This document shows, in pieces, positions 17,480 through 22,759 of a stretch of DNA of 22,759 nucleotides; the stretch's first letter is position 1, and each line of letters starts with the position of its first letter. The position numbers and the translations under genes are program-made. The stretch is from Actinomycetota bacterium (GTDB taxonomy: Bacteria > Actinomycetota > Humimicrobiia > Humimicrobiales > Humimicrobiaceae). The stretch spans positions 1-22,759 of the forward strand of contig JAGYMN010000011.1 in NCBI GenBank assembly GCA_018400395.1, read 5' to 3'. The notes beneath the pieces were generated by a model. It searched no databases and was not told the DNA's origin. It worked only from the letters and a program-made list of their open reading frames with translations.

Positions 17480-18118
17480 TTATGTTGCATATCCTGTATG
17501 AGATAAATAATACAGAGTGTGCAACAATTTTTCAATAGGATCAGTAGTCTGTACTTTGACATCTCTGGGGACCTTTACCGGTACAGATGTATAATTAATA
17601 ATTACCTTTATCCCTGCAGCAACCATCATATCAGCTACCTTCTGAGCCTCGTCCGGAGGTACTGCAATAATTGATATATCTATATTTTTTTCTTTAATTA
17701 CATATTTGGCCTGTTCAATATTCCTCACGTACTTTCCTGAAATAGTCTTTCCTATCTTCTCGGAATCATTATCAAAAACATCTTCAATCCTGAAACCAAA
17801 TCTGTCCAGCATCTTGTAATTTAGAATTGCTCTGCCCAGGTTGCCTGCTCCAACAAGCGCAATATTAACTACACGGTCATAACCAAGTATTTTATTAAAG
17901 GTCCCTATAAGTTCGTCTATACTGAAGCCGACCCCCCTTTTACCCTTTACTCCAAAATAAACAAGGTCTCTTCTAACTTCTGCACTGTTTATAAGAGTAT
18001 TTTCACTTATTTCCCTTGAAGTTACTGTACGCTTACCTATCTCCTTAAGGTGAACAATATATTTTAAGTACTGCGACAATCTGGAAATAACACCTTCGGA
18101 ATAAATCTCTGCTGCCAT
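17480..18118 (-). CDS. rex: Redox-sensing transcriptional repressor Rex
   Basis: Rex is a dimeric repressor that binds operators when the NADH/NAD+ ratio is low and releases them when NADH rises, controlling fermentation and respiration genes. The N-terminal winged helix spans about residues 5-75, with RLSQYLKYI and SAEVRRDL, then the typical GKRGVGF turn. The NAD-binding Rossmann motif GAGNLG is at 90-95, followed by a C-terminal swapped helix region ending in YYLSHTGYAT. I start at ATG 18118 (212 aa); a TTG four codons upstream is also possible and neither has a strong Shine-Dalgarno. A perfect palindrome lies 70 nt upstream and may serve autoregulation, though its spacing differs from the usual Rex operator. 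Confidence 0.94.
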   Translation of the reverse strand: MAAEIYSEGVISRLSQYLKYIVHLKEIGKRTVTSREISENTLINSAEVRRDLVYFGVKGKRGVGFSIDELIGTFNKILGYDRVVNIALVGAGNLGRAILNYKMLDRFGFRIEDVFDNDSEKIGKTISGKYVRNIEQAKYVIKEKNIDISIIAVPPDEAQKVADMMVAAGIKVIINYTSVPVKVPRDVKVQTTDPIEKLLHTLYYLSHTGYAT

Positions 18119-18160
18119 ATTTAGTTCCAATCTCTTAATCTGTTTTTAATTTTTCTGATT

Positions 18161-18166
18161 ATTATA
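18161..18166 (-). promoter_or_regulatory. Candidate -10 box of the rex promoter
   Basis: The minus strand reads TATAAT, 43 nt before the rex ATG. The -35 position falls at the edge of the palindrome at 18188-18205, a classic arrangement for repression. No consensus -35 is seen. Confidence 0.42.
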
Positions 18167-18187
18167 AAAAATCACCAAATGAAACTT

Positions 18188-18205
18188 TGTTACAAAATTG
18201 TAACA
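18188..18205. promoter_or_regulatory. Perfect palindromic operator-like site upstream of rex
   Basis: TGTTACAA at 18188-18195 and TTGTAACA at 18198-18205 are exact reverse complements around AA. The right arm is followed by a near-copy, so TTGTAACAGT at 18198-18207 and TTGTAGCAGT at 18208-18217 form a tandem pair. The typical Rex site is TTGTTA-N6-TAACAA or TTGTGA-N6-TCACAA; here the spacer is 8. Confidence 0.55.
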
Positions 18206-18283
18206 GTTTGTAGCAGTTTTTACAAGAATAAGAATGGGTATTTGGATTTTATCTAATTCATAATGTCTGATGAAAGGAAAAAA

Positions 18284-19270
18284 CTAAATCCTGAAATCAA
18301 TTATTCCCTTCTTTATACTAAAAGACCTTCCGCAATTGCTGCATTCTATCATTTCCTGTCCAGGCCTAAAGTTTGTGTTCCCGCATCCTGGACAGATTAT
18401 GATATCAGTAAAATCTGATAATCTATTAATAAAATTATTTTTCTTGGTGTGTGTAGACTGCCTTATCCCGATAGAAGCTTTATGGTGCCTTTGCGGATCC
18501 TCTTTTATGCCTTTGATGAATATACTTGGCCCCAGAGCTATAAAAGGTAAAAATCTTTGATATAGGTTTTCAAGCAAGGCCAGTACATTGGTGCCCGGTA
18601 CTTTCTTTAATAAACCCAGTCTGAAATTTGATACACTTACAGATTTCTCTACAATAATTCCTCTTGAAGATAATTGGTCGTTTATATAGGCAGGGTGGTA
18701 ATTTTTTATTGTCTCACCCACCTGGGACGGTATTTTATTAAAGGGTGAAATATCTATTTTCCCAATAAAAAACCTCAATATGTTTTTTGTATTCCTCTTA
18801 TTTGCAAACTCCAGAATGTAGAGACCTTCTTTTTTTAATATTCTTCTAACCTGGTCAAAATATTTTTCAGGATATTCCAGGTGATGTACCATTCTAACGG
18901 TAAGAATAATATCAGCAACTTCAGCTCTGAAGGGAAGCCTGGCTGCATCAGCAGCTACATAAAGGACTCTGGGTATATTACCGGCGGTGTCGGACAAAAA
19001 CTTGTTAATCCTCATTCTTGCATTCGCAAGATTGGTCATGGAATAATCAACAAGAACTATCCTTGAAAAATGCCGGTATTCATTAAAAAGTCTGCCGTAT
19101 CCACATCCTATATCTAAAAATAGTCTGTCCCTGGTCTCTTCACCTCTAAGCAGTCTTCTAAGTGCTATGCGCTCGGAATAATCTTCATACAGCCTTTTAT
19201 TGCCTTCCCAGAATTGCTGATAATCATAATTTTCATAATCAGATTTTCTTATAGACAATCCTGACCTCAC
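18284..19270 (-). CDS. Class I SAM-dependent methyltransferase with C-terminal zinc ribbon
   Basis: The N-terminal 190 or so residues form a Rossmann methyltransferase: LDIGCGYGR at residues 52-60 is the SAM-binding motif I, VLVDYS at about 71 is the acidic end of strand 2, and ADAARLPF near 107-114 is motif II. After a linker, the C-terminus carries a four-cysteine ribbon, C293, C296, C310 and C313, followed by FSIKKGIIDFRI, which resembles Trm112-type domains. The substrate is unknown; a small lipid, quinone or tRNA-related acceptor are all possible. The start could be GTG 19270 or TTG 19258, which has GAGG 6 nt upstream. It lies between ssb (57 nt) and rex (165 nt), same strand. Confidence 0.83.
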   Translation of the reverse strand: MRSGLSIRKSDYENYDYQQFWEGNKRLYEDYSERIALRRLLRGEETRDRLFLDIGCGYGRLFNEYRHFSRIVLVDYSMTNLANARMRINKFLSDTAGNIPRVLYVAADAARLPFRAEVADIILTVRMVHHLEYPEKYFDQVRRILKKEGLYILEFANKRNTKNILRFFIGKIDISPFNKIPSQVGETIKNYHPAYINDQLSSRGIIVEKSVSVSNFRLGLLKKVPGTNVLALLENLYQRFLPFIALGPSIFIKGIKEDPQRHHKASIGIRQSTHTKKNNFINRLSDFTDIIICPGCGNTNFRPGQEMIECSNCGRSFSIKKGIIDFRI

Positions 19271-19327
19271 GATTACATTCTCTTTTAAGCTAAAGCTATT
19301 TTAGCCTAAATAGCAATAAACTTGTAA

Positions 19328-19741
19328 TTATTTTCCCTTATTTTTACTGTCTGTCTTATCTTCAACGTTTTGCAAAAGCTCTTTATCGTCATCAATATAT
19401 GTTATCCTGTTAAATTCAAGACTCGCAGCTATGGTATCTGCTGTAACATTTATTATATTAAACTTTTTACCTTCCTTGTTCTCCCAGCTTCTCAGGTTAA
19501 GGTGGCCATTTAACAGCACTCTGTCACCTTTTTTAAGGGAGCCTGCACAGTTTTCTGCCATATTATTCCAGCATGTAATATTGAAAAAATCCACACTTTC
19601 GGATTCCCTGCCTTCCTTATCTGTCCATCTTCTCCCTACAGCTATGCCCATTTCACAAATAGCTGTGCCTTCATTAGTATATTTTATTTCTGGATCTCTG
19701 GTAAGATTTCCCAGCAGATTTATCTGATTTAATTGGCTCAT
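19328..19741 (-). CDS. ssb: Single-stranded DNA-binding protein without acidic tip
   Basis: The OB-fold domain covers residues 1-110 and carries classic SSB motifs: NLTRDPEIKYT, FFNITCWN, GDRVLLNGHL and a final strand near NIINVTADTI. SSB coats single-stranded DNA in replication, repair and recombination. The C-terminal tail is short, about 25 residues, and ends in lysine-rich KNKGK. The conserved acidic DDDIPF-like tip that recruits partner proteins is missing. The protein is therefore likely a secondary SSB, comparable in role to B. subtilis SsbB in competence, although that is inference. Ribosome site GGGAGG lies 4 nt before the ATG. It follows the tadF-like gene by 36 nt, so may be cotranscribed with the pilus genes. 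There are no rpsF or rpsR neighbours, which usually flank the main ssb. Confidence 0.93.
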   Translation of the reverse strand: MSQLNQINLLGNLTRDPEIKYTNEGTAICEMGIAVGRRWTDKEGRESESVDFFNITCWNNMAENCAGSLKKGDRVLLNGHLNLRSWENKEGKKFNIINVTADTIAASLEFNRITYIDDDKELLQNVEDKTDSKNKGK

Positions 19742-19777
19742 CTAACCTCCCTTGGTCTTTTGAAATTAACTTTAACT

Positions 19778-20203
19778 CTAATATGGTTTATAACCAGACT
19801 CATAATAATCACACAGCCCCAGCTCCCTGTCCCAGGGATATTTTATTCTTACGCAGGAACTTGAACATACCGTCTTTAAACTTCCGAGGCCTATCCTGTC
19901 CAGGATGGCTAACCTTACCTCTTTTTCAACTGATACTTCTACCCTTTCATATTCAATGTTTAACTTTCTGATGCGGCAATTACTTTTACTGGCCATCTTT
20001 TCCGCCAAAAGATCAAGCCCCTCATTTCTAAAGAAAAGCATCTCCTGGACTAAAGATAGCGCTATAGATTCGGATAAGGCTTTGGTATCTTCTCTAACTA
20101 TAAATATGCAGCATAGGTCAAATAATGCCAGCAATATAAATATGCAGATCGTGGTTAGGGCCACAAAAAATATAGCACTGCTCCCCTTTTGGATTTTTAG
20201 CAT
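19778..20203 (-). CDS. TadF/Rv3654c-like pilus-associated protein
   Basis: This 141-aa protein begins with a short basic stretch, KGSSAIFF at residues 6-13 and a membrane segment to about residue 33, and then an extracytoplasmic domain. This layout matches the TadE-like small proteins encoded beside TadE in Flp pilus loci; the closest type I know is the actinobacterial Rv3654c group. The glutamate at +5 after the glycine, present in Flp pilins and TadE, is replaced by phenylalanine. The extracytoplasmic part has cysteines in NCRIRK, VCSSSC and GLCDYY, suggesting disulfides. It starts 19 nt after the tadE stop. The identity is inferred from architecture and context. Confidence 0.72.
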   Translation of the reverse strand: MLKIQKGSSAIFFVALTTICIFILLALFDLCCIFIVREDTKALSESIALSLVQEMLFFRNEGLDLLAEKMASKSNCRIRKLNIEYERVEVSVEKEVRLAILDRIGLGSLKTVCSSSCVRIKYPWDRELGLCDYYESGYKPY

Positions 20204-20222
20204 TTAAAACTTTGTCTCCATC

Positions 20223-20630
20223 CTAATAACATTCCATCCGCATGCTGGTACCTGCTCTTACAGTCACTCCATTACCTAATATCTTTTCCATTGTTTTCAG
20301 TATGCCGCCAGGAGATTGTGAAATATATACTGTTACCATATCCCCGACACCTCTTTTTGAAGCGCTGGCAGGTTCTATTATTATTTCTGCATCCTTCCCG
20401 CATAATCTTTCTATAGATGCAATGGCCAAATTATTATCATTGGTAGTAGATATTATCCTTGCTGCTTCCCGGGAAGCCTGCTGAAAGATACTTTTCTTGT
20501 AAACAGTAAAACCTACCTGGGAAGCAGCCAGGATAATTATTATCACAAAAGGTATTATCATTACAAATTCCAGGGTCGATTGACCTTTTTGATTATCACA
20601 TATTCTTTTATTCCTGCCTGATGTATTCAT
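20223..20630 (-). CDS. TadE-like pseudopilin
   Basis: TadE proteins are pseudopilins needed for assembly of Flp/Tad pili, cleaved by a prepilin peptidase. The protein (135 aa) has a basic leader, then KGQSTLEF at residues 15-22, a hydrophobic helix to about residue 43, and QASREAARI, the most typical TadE sequence. Its GQSTLE motif is the same as in the pilin gene upstream. The C-terminal domain is extracytoplasmic. The ATG shows no clear Shine-Dalgarno. The gap from the pilin stop is 67 nt, the gap to the tadF-like gene 19 nt. The TadA ATPase, TadB/C platform and prepilin peptidase genes are not in the window. Confidence 0.85.
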   Translation of the reverse strand: MNTSGRNKRICDNQKGQSTLEFVMIIPFVIIIILAASQVGFTVYKKSIFQQASREAARIISTTNDNNLAIASIERLCGKDAEIIIEPASASKRGVGDMVTVYISQSPGGILKTMEKILGNGVTVRAGTSMRMECY

Positions 20631-20697
20631 ATGATTTCTGTTTATAATTTTTTAATAAATAAAACCTGGCTGCAGACCCAACAGCAAACACGTGATC

Positions 20698-20886
20698 TCA
20701 TACAAGATTAGATATCTTCTCAAATGCCTTTGATATAATATCTACGATATAAGGTTTACCTACAGAAATAAGTACAGCTGATATAATACCCGCGATTACC
20801 ATAACCATTGCATACTCCAGTGTAGACTGTCCTTTTTGACACAATAGCAGTTTTTTCTTAAAATAATTAGATTTTCTAATTAGCAC
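20698..20886 (-). CDS. Flp-type class III prepilin
   Basis: This small protein (62 aa from GTG 20886) is a Flp pilin precursor. It has a lysine-rich leader of about 18 residues, the processing site KG|QSTLEYA with the invariant glutamate at +5 and the following aromatic, one hydrophobic helix and a short amphipathic end. Mature Flp is about 44 residues, as expected. The GTG start is preceded by the near-perfect AAGGAGGTGA at 8-nt spacing; the longer frame from GTG 20898 would start inside this site. The strong ribosome site fits an abundant structural protein. It is the first gene of the minus-strand pilus set. Confidence 0.83.
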   Translation of the reverse strand: MLIRKSNYFKKKLLLCQKGQSTLEYAMVMVIAGIISAVLISVGKPYIVDIISKAFEKISNLV

Positions 20887-20894
20887 TTCTATAT

Positions 20895-20904
20895 TCACCT
20901 CCTT
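20895..20904 (-). promoter_or_regulatory. Near-perfect ribosome binding site of the Flp pilin gene
   Basis: The minus strand reads AAGGAGGTGA, a ten-base match to the 16S 3' end. It ends 8 nt before GTG 20886 and overlaps the alternative GTG 20898, so decides in favour of 20886. Confidence 0.75.
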
Positions 20905-20980
20905 ACACCTCTTATTTTTCGTGATATCATTTTCACCCCTTTCTACTTATTAATTGTGCTTTTATGCATTTACACTAATA

Positions 20981-21009
20981 AATCTACCATATTATTTTTA
21001 TTATGTAAA
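20981..21009 (-). promoter_or_regulatory. Candidate promoter for the flp/tad gene set
   Basis: On the minus strand TTTACA (21009-21004) and TAGATT (20986-20981) lie 17 nt apart, about 95 nt before the pilin start. It is a fair sigma-70-type match in an AT-rich region. Confidence 0.33.
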
Positions 21010-21055
21010 TACATATTTGAGCTATTATTGAAATATTTTATCTATAAAACGACCG

Positions 21056-21104
21056 CCAGGAAAATTTCAGGACAGAAATTAATCATTCAAAAATAATTTC
21101 CTGG
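21056..21104. repeat. Nested inverted repeat in the intergenic region before the DUF6788-like ORF
   Basis: CCAGGAAA at 21056-21063 pairs exactly with TTTCCTGG at 21097-21104, and one bulged A would extend the stem. Inside it, AATTTC at 21063-21068 pairs with GAAATT at 21075-21080. There is no T-run on either side. It could be an end of a decayed insertion sequence, a protein-binding site or an RNA fold. Confidence 0.45.
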
Positions 21105-21138
21105 ATAATCCCACTATAGGGCCTAAAATGATCCATTT

Positions 21139-21489
21139 TTGGCAAAAATCAAATTCGATTTAAGGAAGTTTTTGAATTTTTTTTGCTGTAAATATGATGG
21201 AAATTTATCTATCATATATAAATGGAGTTCATCTTATGAAAAGAACAGCCATGGAAAGGCTGAAAAGGACCTTCTGTCAGAGATTGCCAGAATCCTAAAC
21301 TATTCGGAGTATATCCATTCCAATCTGTTTACCACGGAAAGGACATGCGGAAACCGTAACTGCAGGTACATAAGGGAAGTAAAGAAACATAAATCTCTCT
21401 ATCTTGCCACTATGACAAAGGATAAAAAAAGAAAGATGATATATATTCCATCTTCTTTCAATTCAATTAAGCTAGAACCCATTTTTTAA
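21139..21489 (+). CDS. DUF6788-like small ORF, possible insertion-sequence remnant
   Basis: The C-terminal half carries ERTCGNRNCRYI (C70 and C75) followed by a basic strand pair and YIPSSF, resembling DUF6788-type proteins, which often sit next to transposase genes. The function of that family is unknown; the CxxxxC pair and basic residues suggest nucleic-acid binding. No transposase follows: the next gene is a convergent ROK regulator 6 nt away. The start is weak: the first possible codon is TTG within a 7-bp palindrome at 21135-21149, there is no Shine-Dalgarno, and an in-frame stop is just upstream. It may therefore be a decayed, 5'-truncated relic rather than a live gene. Confidence 0.5.
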   Translation: MAKIKFDLRKFLNFFCCKYDGNLSIIYKWSSSYEKNSHGKAEKDLLSEIARILNYSEYIHSNLFTTERTCGNRNCRYIREVKKHKSLYLATMTKDKKRKMIYIPSSFNSIKLEPIF

Positions 21490-21503
21490 ATTTTGCTAGC
21501 TTA
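21468..21503 (+). terminator. Weak terminator-like hairpin between convergent genes
   Basis: TAAGCTAG at 21468-21475 pairs with CTAGCTTA at 21496-21503 across a 20-nt loop, followed by CTA and a run of seven T. The stem is AT-rich, and it spans the stops of the two convergent genes. It may be a weak terminator for the plus-strand ORF. Confidence 0.33.
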
Positions 21504-22668
21504 CTATTTTTTTAATAAAATACCTATTAAAATTGTCTGAATTATCAATATTGAATATATTATCAAAAACAATAGATACTGCTCCAACAATACCCACATT
21601 TTCTCCCATTTCAGAAAACTTAATATTATAATTTTCTTTTACTCTGGGAAATGTATTCCTTGAAACTGACTCTTTAATCTTCTCTAAATAATTTTCGCCA
21701 AATCTTATAACAGCTCCATGAATTATAACAAGCTCGGGATTAAACATTTTGATTGTATTGGAGATTCCGATACCCACGTATTCAGCATTTTTCTCTACAT
21801 TTTTTGTGACTATCCTGTCACCATTTTTATATAGTTTATATAAATCCTCAATTTCAAGTTTGGAAATATTATAATCAGCAGACTTCCCGCTTTTTTTAAT
21901 ATCAATCTTAACATCCTCAAGCAGGGAATTTGTAGAGCATAAAGTTTCAAGGCATCCTATATTTCCACAGTGACATCTCCTATTCCCGGCAAGATTAGTT
22001 ATTATATGCCCTACCTCCCCGGCCATCCCCTTTTTTCCAACTACCAAATTGTCATTTATAAAAACACCTGTTCCAACTCCTATACCAACAACAAAAGACA
22101 CAAAATTACTGATATTTTTTGCAAGGCCATATTTTTTTTCTGCAATTGCCCGGACTCTACACTCATTTTCGATAAAAACAGGAAGACTAATTTCCTTTTC
22201 TATAATATCTTTAAGTTTTATGTTTTGCCATCCAGTTAAATTTGGTGAAAAAATCACCAATCCCTCTTTACTATCAATCAGGCCTGTTGCACCTATGCCA
22301 ATACCTATTATTTCTTTACCAACCTTATGTTTCTCTATAATCTTTTTTATATTTTTAAATAATTTATCTATAACACTATTTGGTCCAAGCCATTCCTCGG
22401 TTGGTATTTTTACCATATCTATTATATTTGAGCTTAAATCTGTAAGTGCAATCCTAATACTTTTTACCCCTATCATTGCTCCAATTATATAACCTGCTCT
22501 ACTGTTAAATTGAAGAAGTACTGCCCTTTTACCGCCGGAAGAAGTAGAATCACTCTTACCTACTTCCTTGATAAGCCCATCTTCAATCAATTCACTTATA
22601 TATGCTGTGGTGGTAGGCCGACTAATTTTAAGACTTCTGGAAATATCAATTCTAGAAATCGACTTCAT
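21496..22668 (-). CDS. ROK-family transcriptional repressor (NagC/XylR type)
   Basis: ROK regulators pair an N-terminal winged helix with a sugar-kinase-like domain and usually repress sugar-uptake genes until a sugar ligand binds. Residues 1-50 form the helix-turn-helix (SRIDISRSLKISRPTTTAYI). The ROK fold follows, with the zinc site H221 (GEVGH) and C232, C234 and C239 in CHCGNIGC. The ATP loop DxGGT is replaced by AMIGVKS and the catalytic NDA-type aspartate by glutamate (IENEC), so it should not be an active kinase. The frame continues upstream to TAA 22734 and encodes EINKKNILKIVID, which looks like the first helix usual in ROK repressors. No ATG, GTG or TTG occurs there; ATT 22719 is the only near-standard candidate. 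Sugar and targets are unknown. Confidence 0.88.
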   Translation of the reverse strand: MKSISRIDISRSLKISRPTTTAYISELIEDGLIKEVGKSDSTSSGGKRAVLLQFNSRAGYIIGAMIGVKSIRIALTDLSSNIIDMVKIPTEEWLGPNSVIDKLFKNIKKIIEKHKVGKEIIGIGIGATGLIDSKEGLVIFSPNLTGWQNIKLKDIIEKEISLPVFIENECRVRAIAEKKYGLAKNISNFVSFVVGIGVGTGVFINDNLVVGKKGMAGEVGHIITNLAGNRRCHCGNIGCLETLCSTNSLLEDVKIDIKKSGKSADYNISKLEIEDLYKLYKNGDRIVTKNVEKNAEYVGIGISNTIKMFNPELVIIHGAVIRFGENYLEKIKESVSRNTFPRVKENYNIKFSEMGENVGIVGAVSIVFDNIFNIDNSDNFNRYFIKKIVS

Positions 22669-22725
22669 ATCTATTACTATCTTAAGTATATTTTTCTTAT
22701 TTATCTCTTTTATAGAAATATTTTT

Positions 22726-22748
22726 AAATTGTTATGGAGTAACAATTT
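22726..22748. promoter_or_regulatory. Perfect 9-bp inverted repeat, likely operator of the ROK gene
   Basis: AAATTGTTA at 22726-22734 and TAACAATTT at 22740-22748 are exact reverse complements around TGGAG. It lies 58 nt before the annotated ATG and just before the possible ATT start. Placement suggests autoregulation by the ROK repressor; this is inference. Confidence 0.55.
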
Positions 22749-22759
22749 TGATTAATAAA

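Noticed and set aside
3660..21127. Similar words TAGGACCTAAAAT (3660) and TAGGGCCTAAAAT (21118) as ends of one mobile element
   Set aside because: Twelve of thirteen matching bases is expected by chance in an AT-rich window of this size, and no further similarity follows.
63..22742. Shared GGAGTAA word in the inverted repeats at both ends of the window
   Set aside because: A 7-nt match is common by chance, and the two repeats differ in spacing and arm sequence.
1..22759. CRISPR arrays, tRNA or rRNA genes, complete prophage or integron
   Set aside because: I saw no regularly spaced repeats, no tRNA-like cloverleaf, no rRNA signature, and no integrase or phage structural gene.

Overview
The window is an AT-rich bacterial chromosome segment, densely packed and mostly ordinary housekeeping. 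From about 4.6 to 20.9 kb every gene lies on the minus strand. The mix suggests an anaerobic, Gram-positive-type lineage: a Rex redox repressor, an LCP cell-wall ligase, [4Fe-4S]-type PurF, Flp pilin with TadE/TadF-like proteins, and molybdenum-cofactor genes. The TadF-like protein resembles the actinobacterial Rv3654c type, so a deep-branching low-GC actinobacterium or a clostridial relative is plausible. That placement is inference from gene content only.

Left part (1-4.55 kb): an orphan ParA ATPase (+), a small TMEM229/CmpB-like membrane protein (-), a beta-CASP metallo-beta-lactamase nuclease (+), a small hydrophobic protein (+) and a soluble-looking SppA-type S49 peptidase (+).

Central part (4.57-16.0 kb, minus strand): a purine biosynthesis cluster transcribed purB-purL-purF-purM-purN-purH, followed by mobA-mobB. 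It covers PRPP amidotransferase (PurF), GAR transformylase (PurN), FGAM synthase (PurL, one 1270-residue chain with glutaminase), AIR synthetase (PurM), adenylosuccinate lyase (PurB) and the last two IMP steps (PurH). PurD, PurE/K, PurC, PurA and GuaA/B are not in the window. Gaps are short and purF/purM overlap. The same extended -10-like decamer occurs in front of purB and purF. MobA/MobB use GTP to finish the molybdenum cofactor; they follow purH by 10 nt.

Right-central part (16.1-20.9 kb, minus strand): flp pilin, tadE, a TadF-like gene, a single-stranded-DNA-binding protein without the usual acidic tip, a methyltransferase with a C-terminal zinc ribbon, rex, an LCP protein and a small unknown gene. 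A perfect palindrome sits upstream of rex.

Right end (20.9-22.76 kb): a hairpin-rich non-coding stretch, a small DUF6788-like ORF that may be an insertion-sequence remnant, and a convergent ROK-family repressor. Upstream of the ROK gene is a perfect 9-bp inverted repeat, and its expected N-terminal helix is encoded without a standard start codon.

I found no rRNA, tRNA, CRISPR array, complete mobile element or clearly new multi-gene system. The best leads are regulatory palindromes, the mobA/mobB overlap, the eukaryote-like PurL and the atypical SSB in a pilus cluster.
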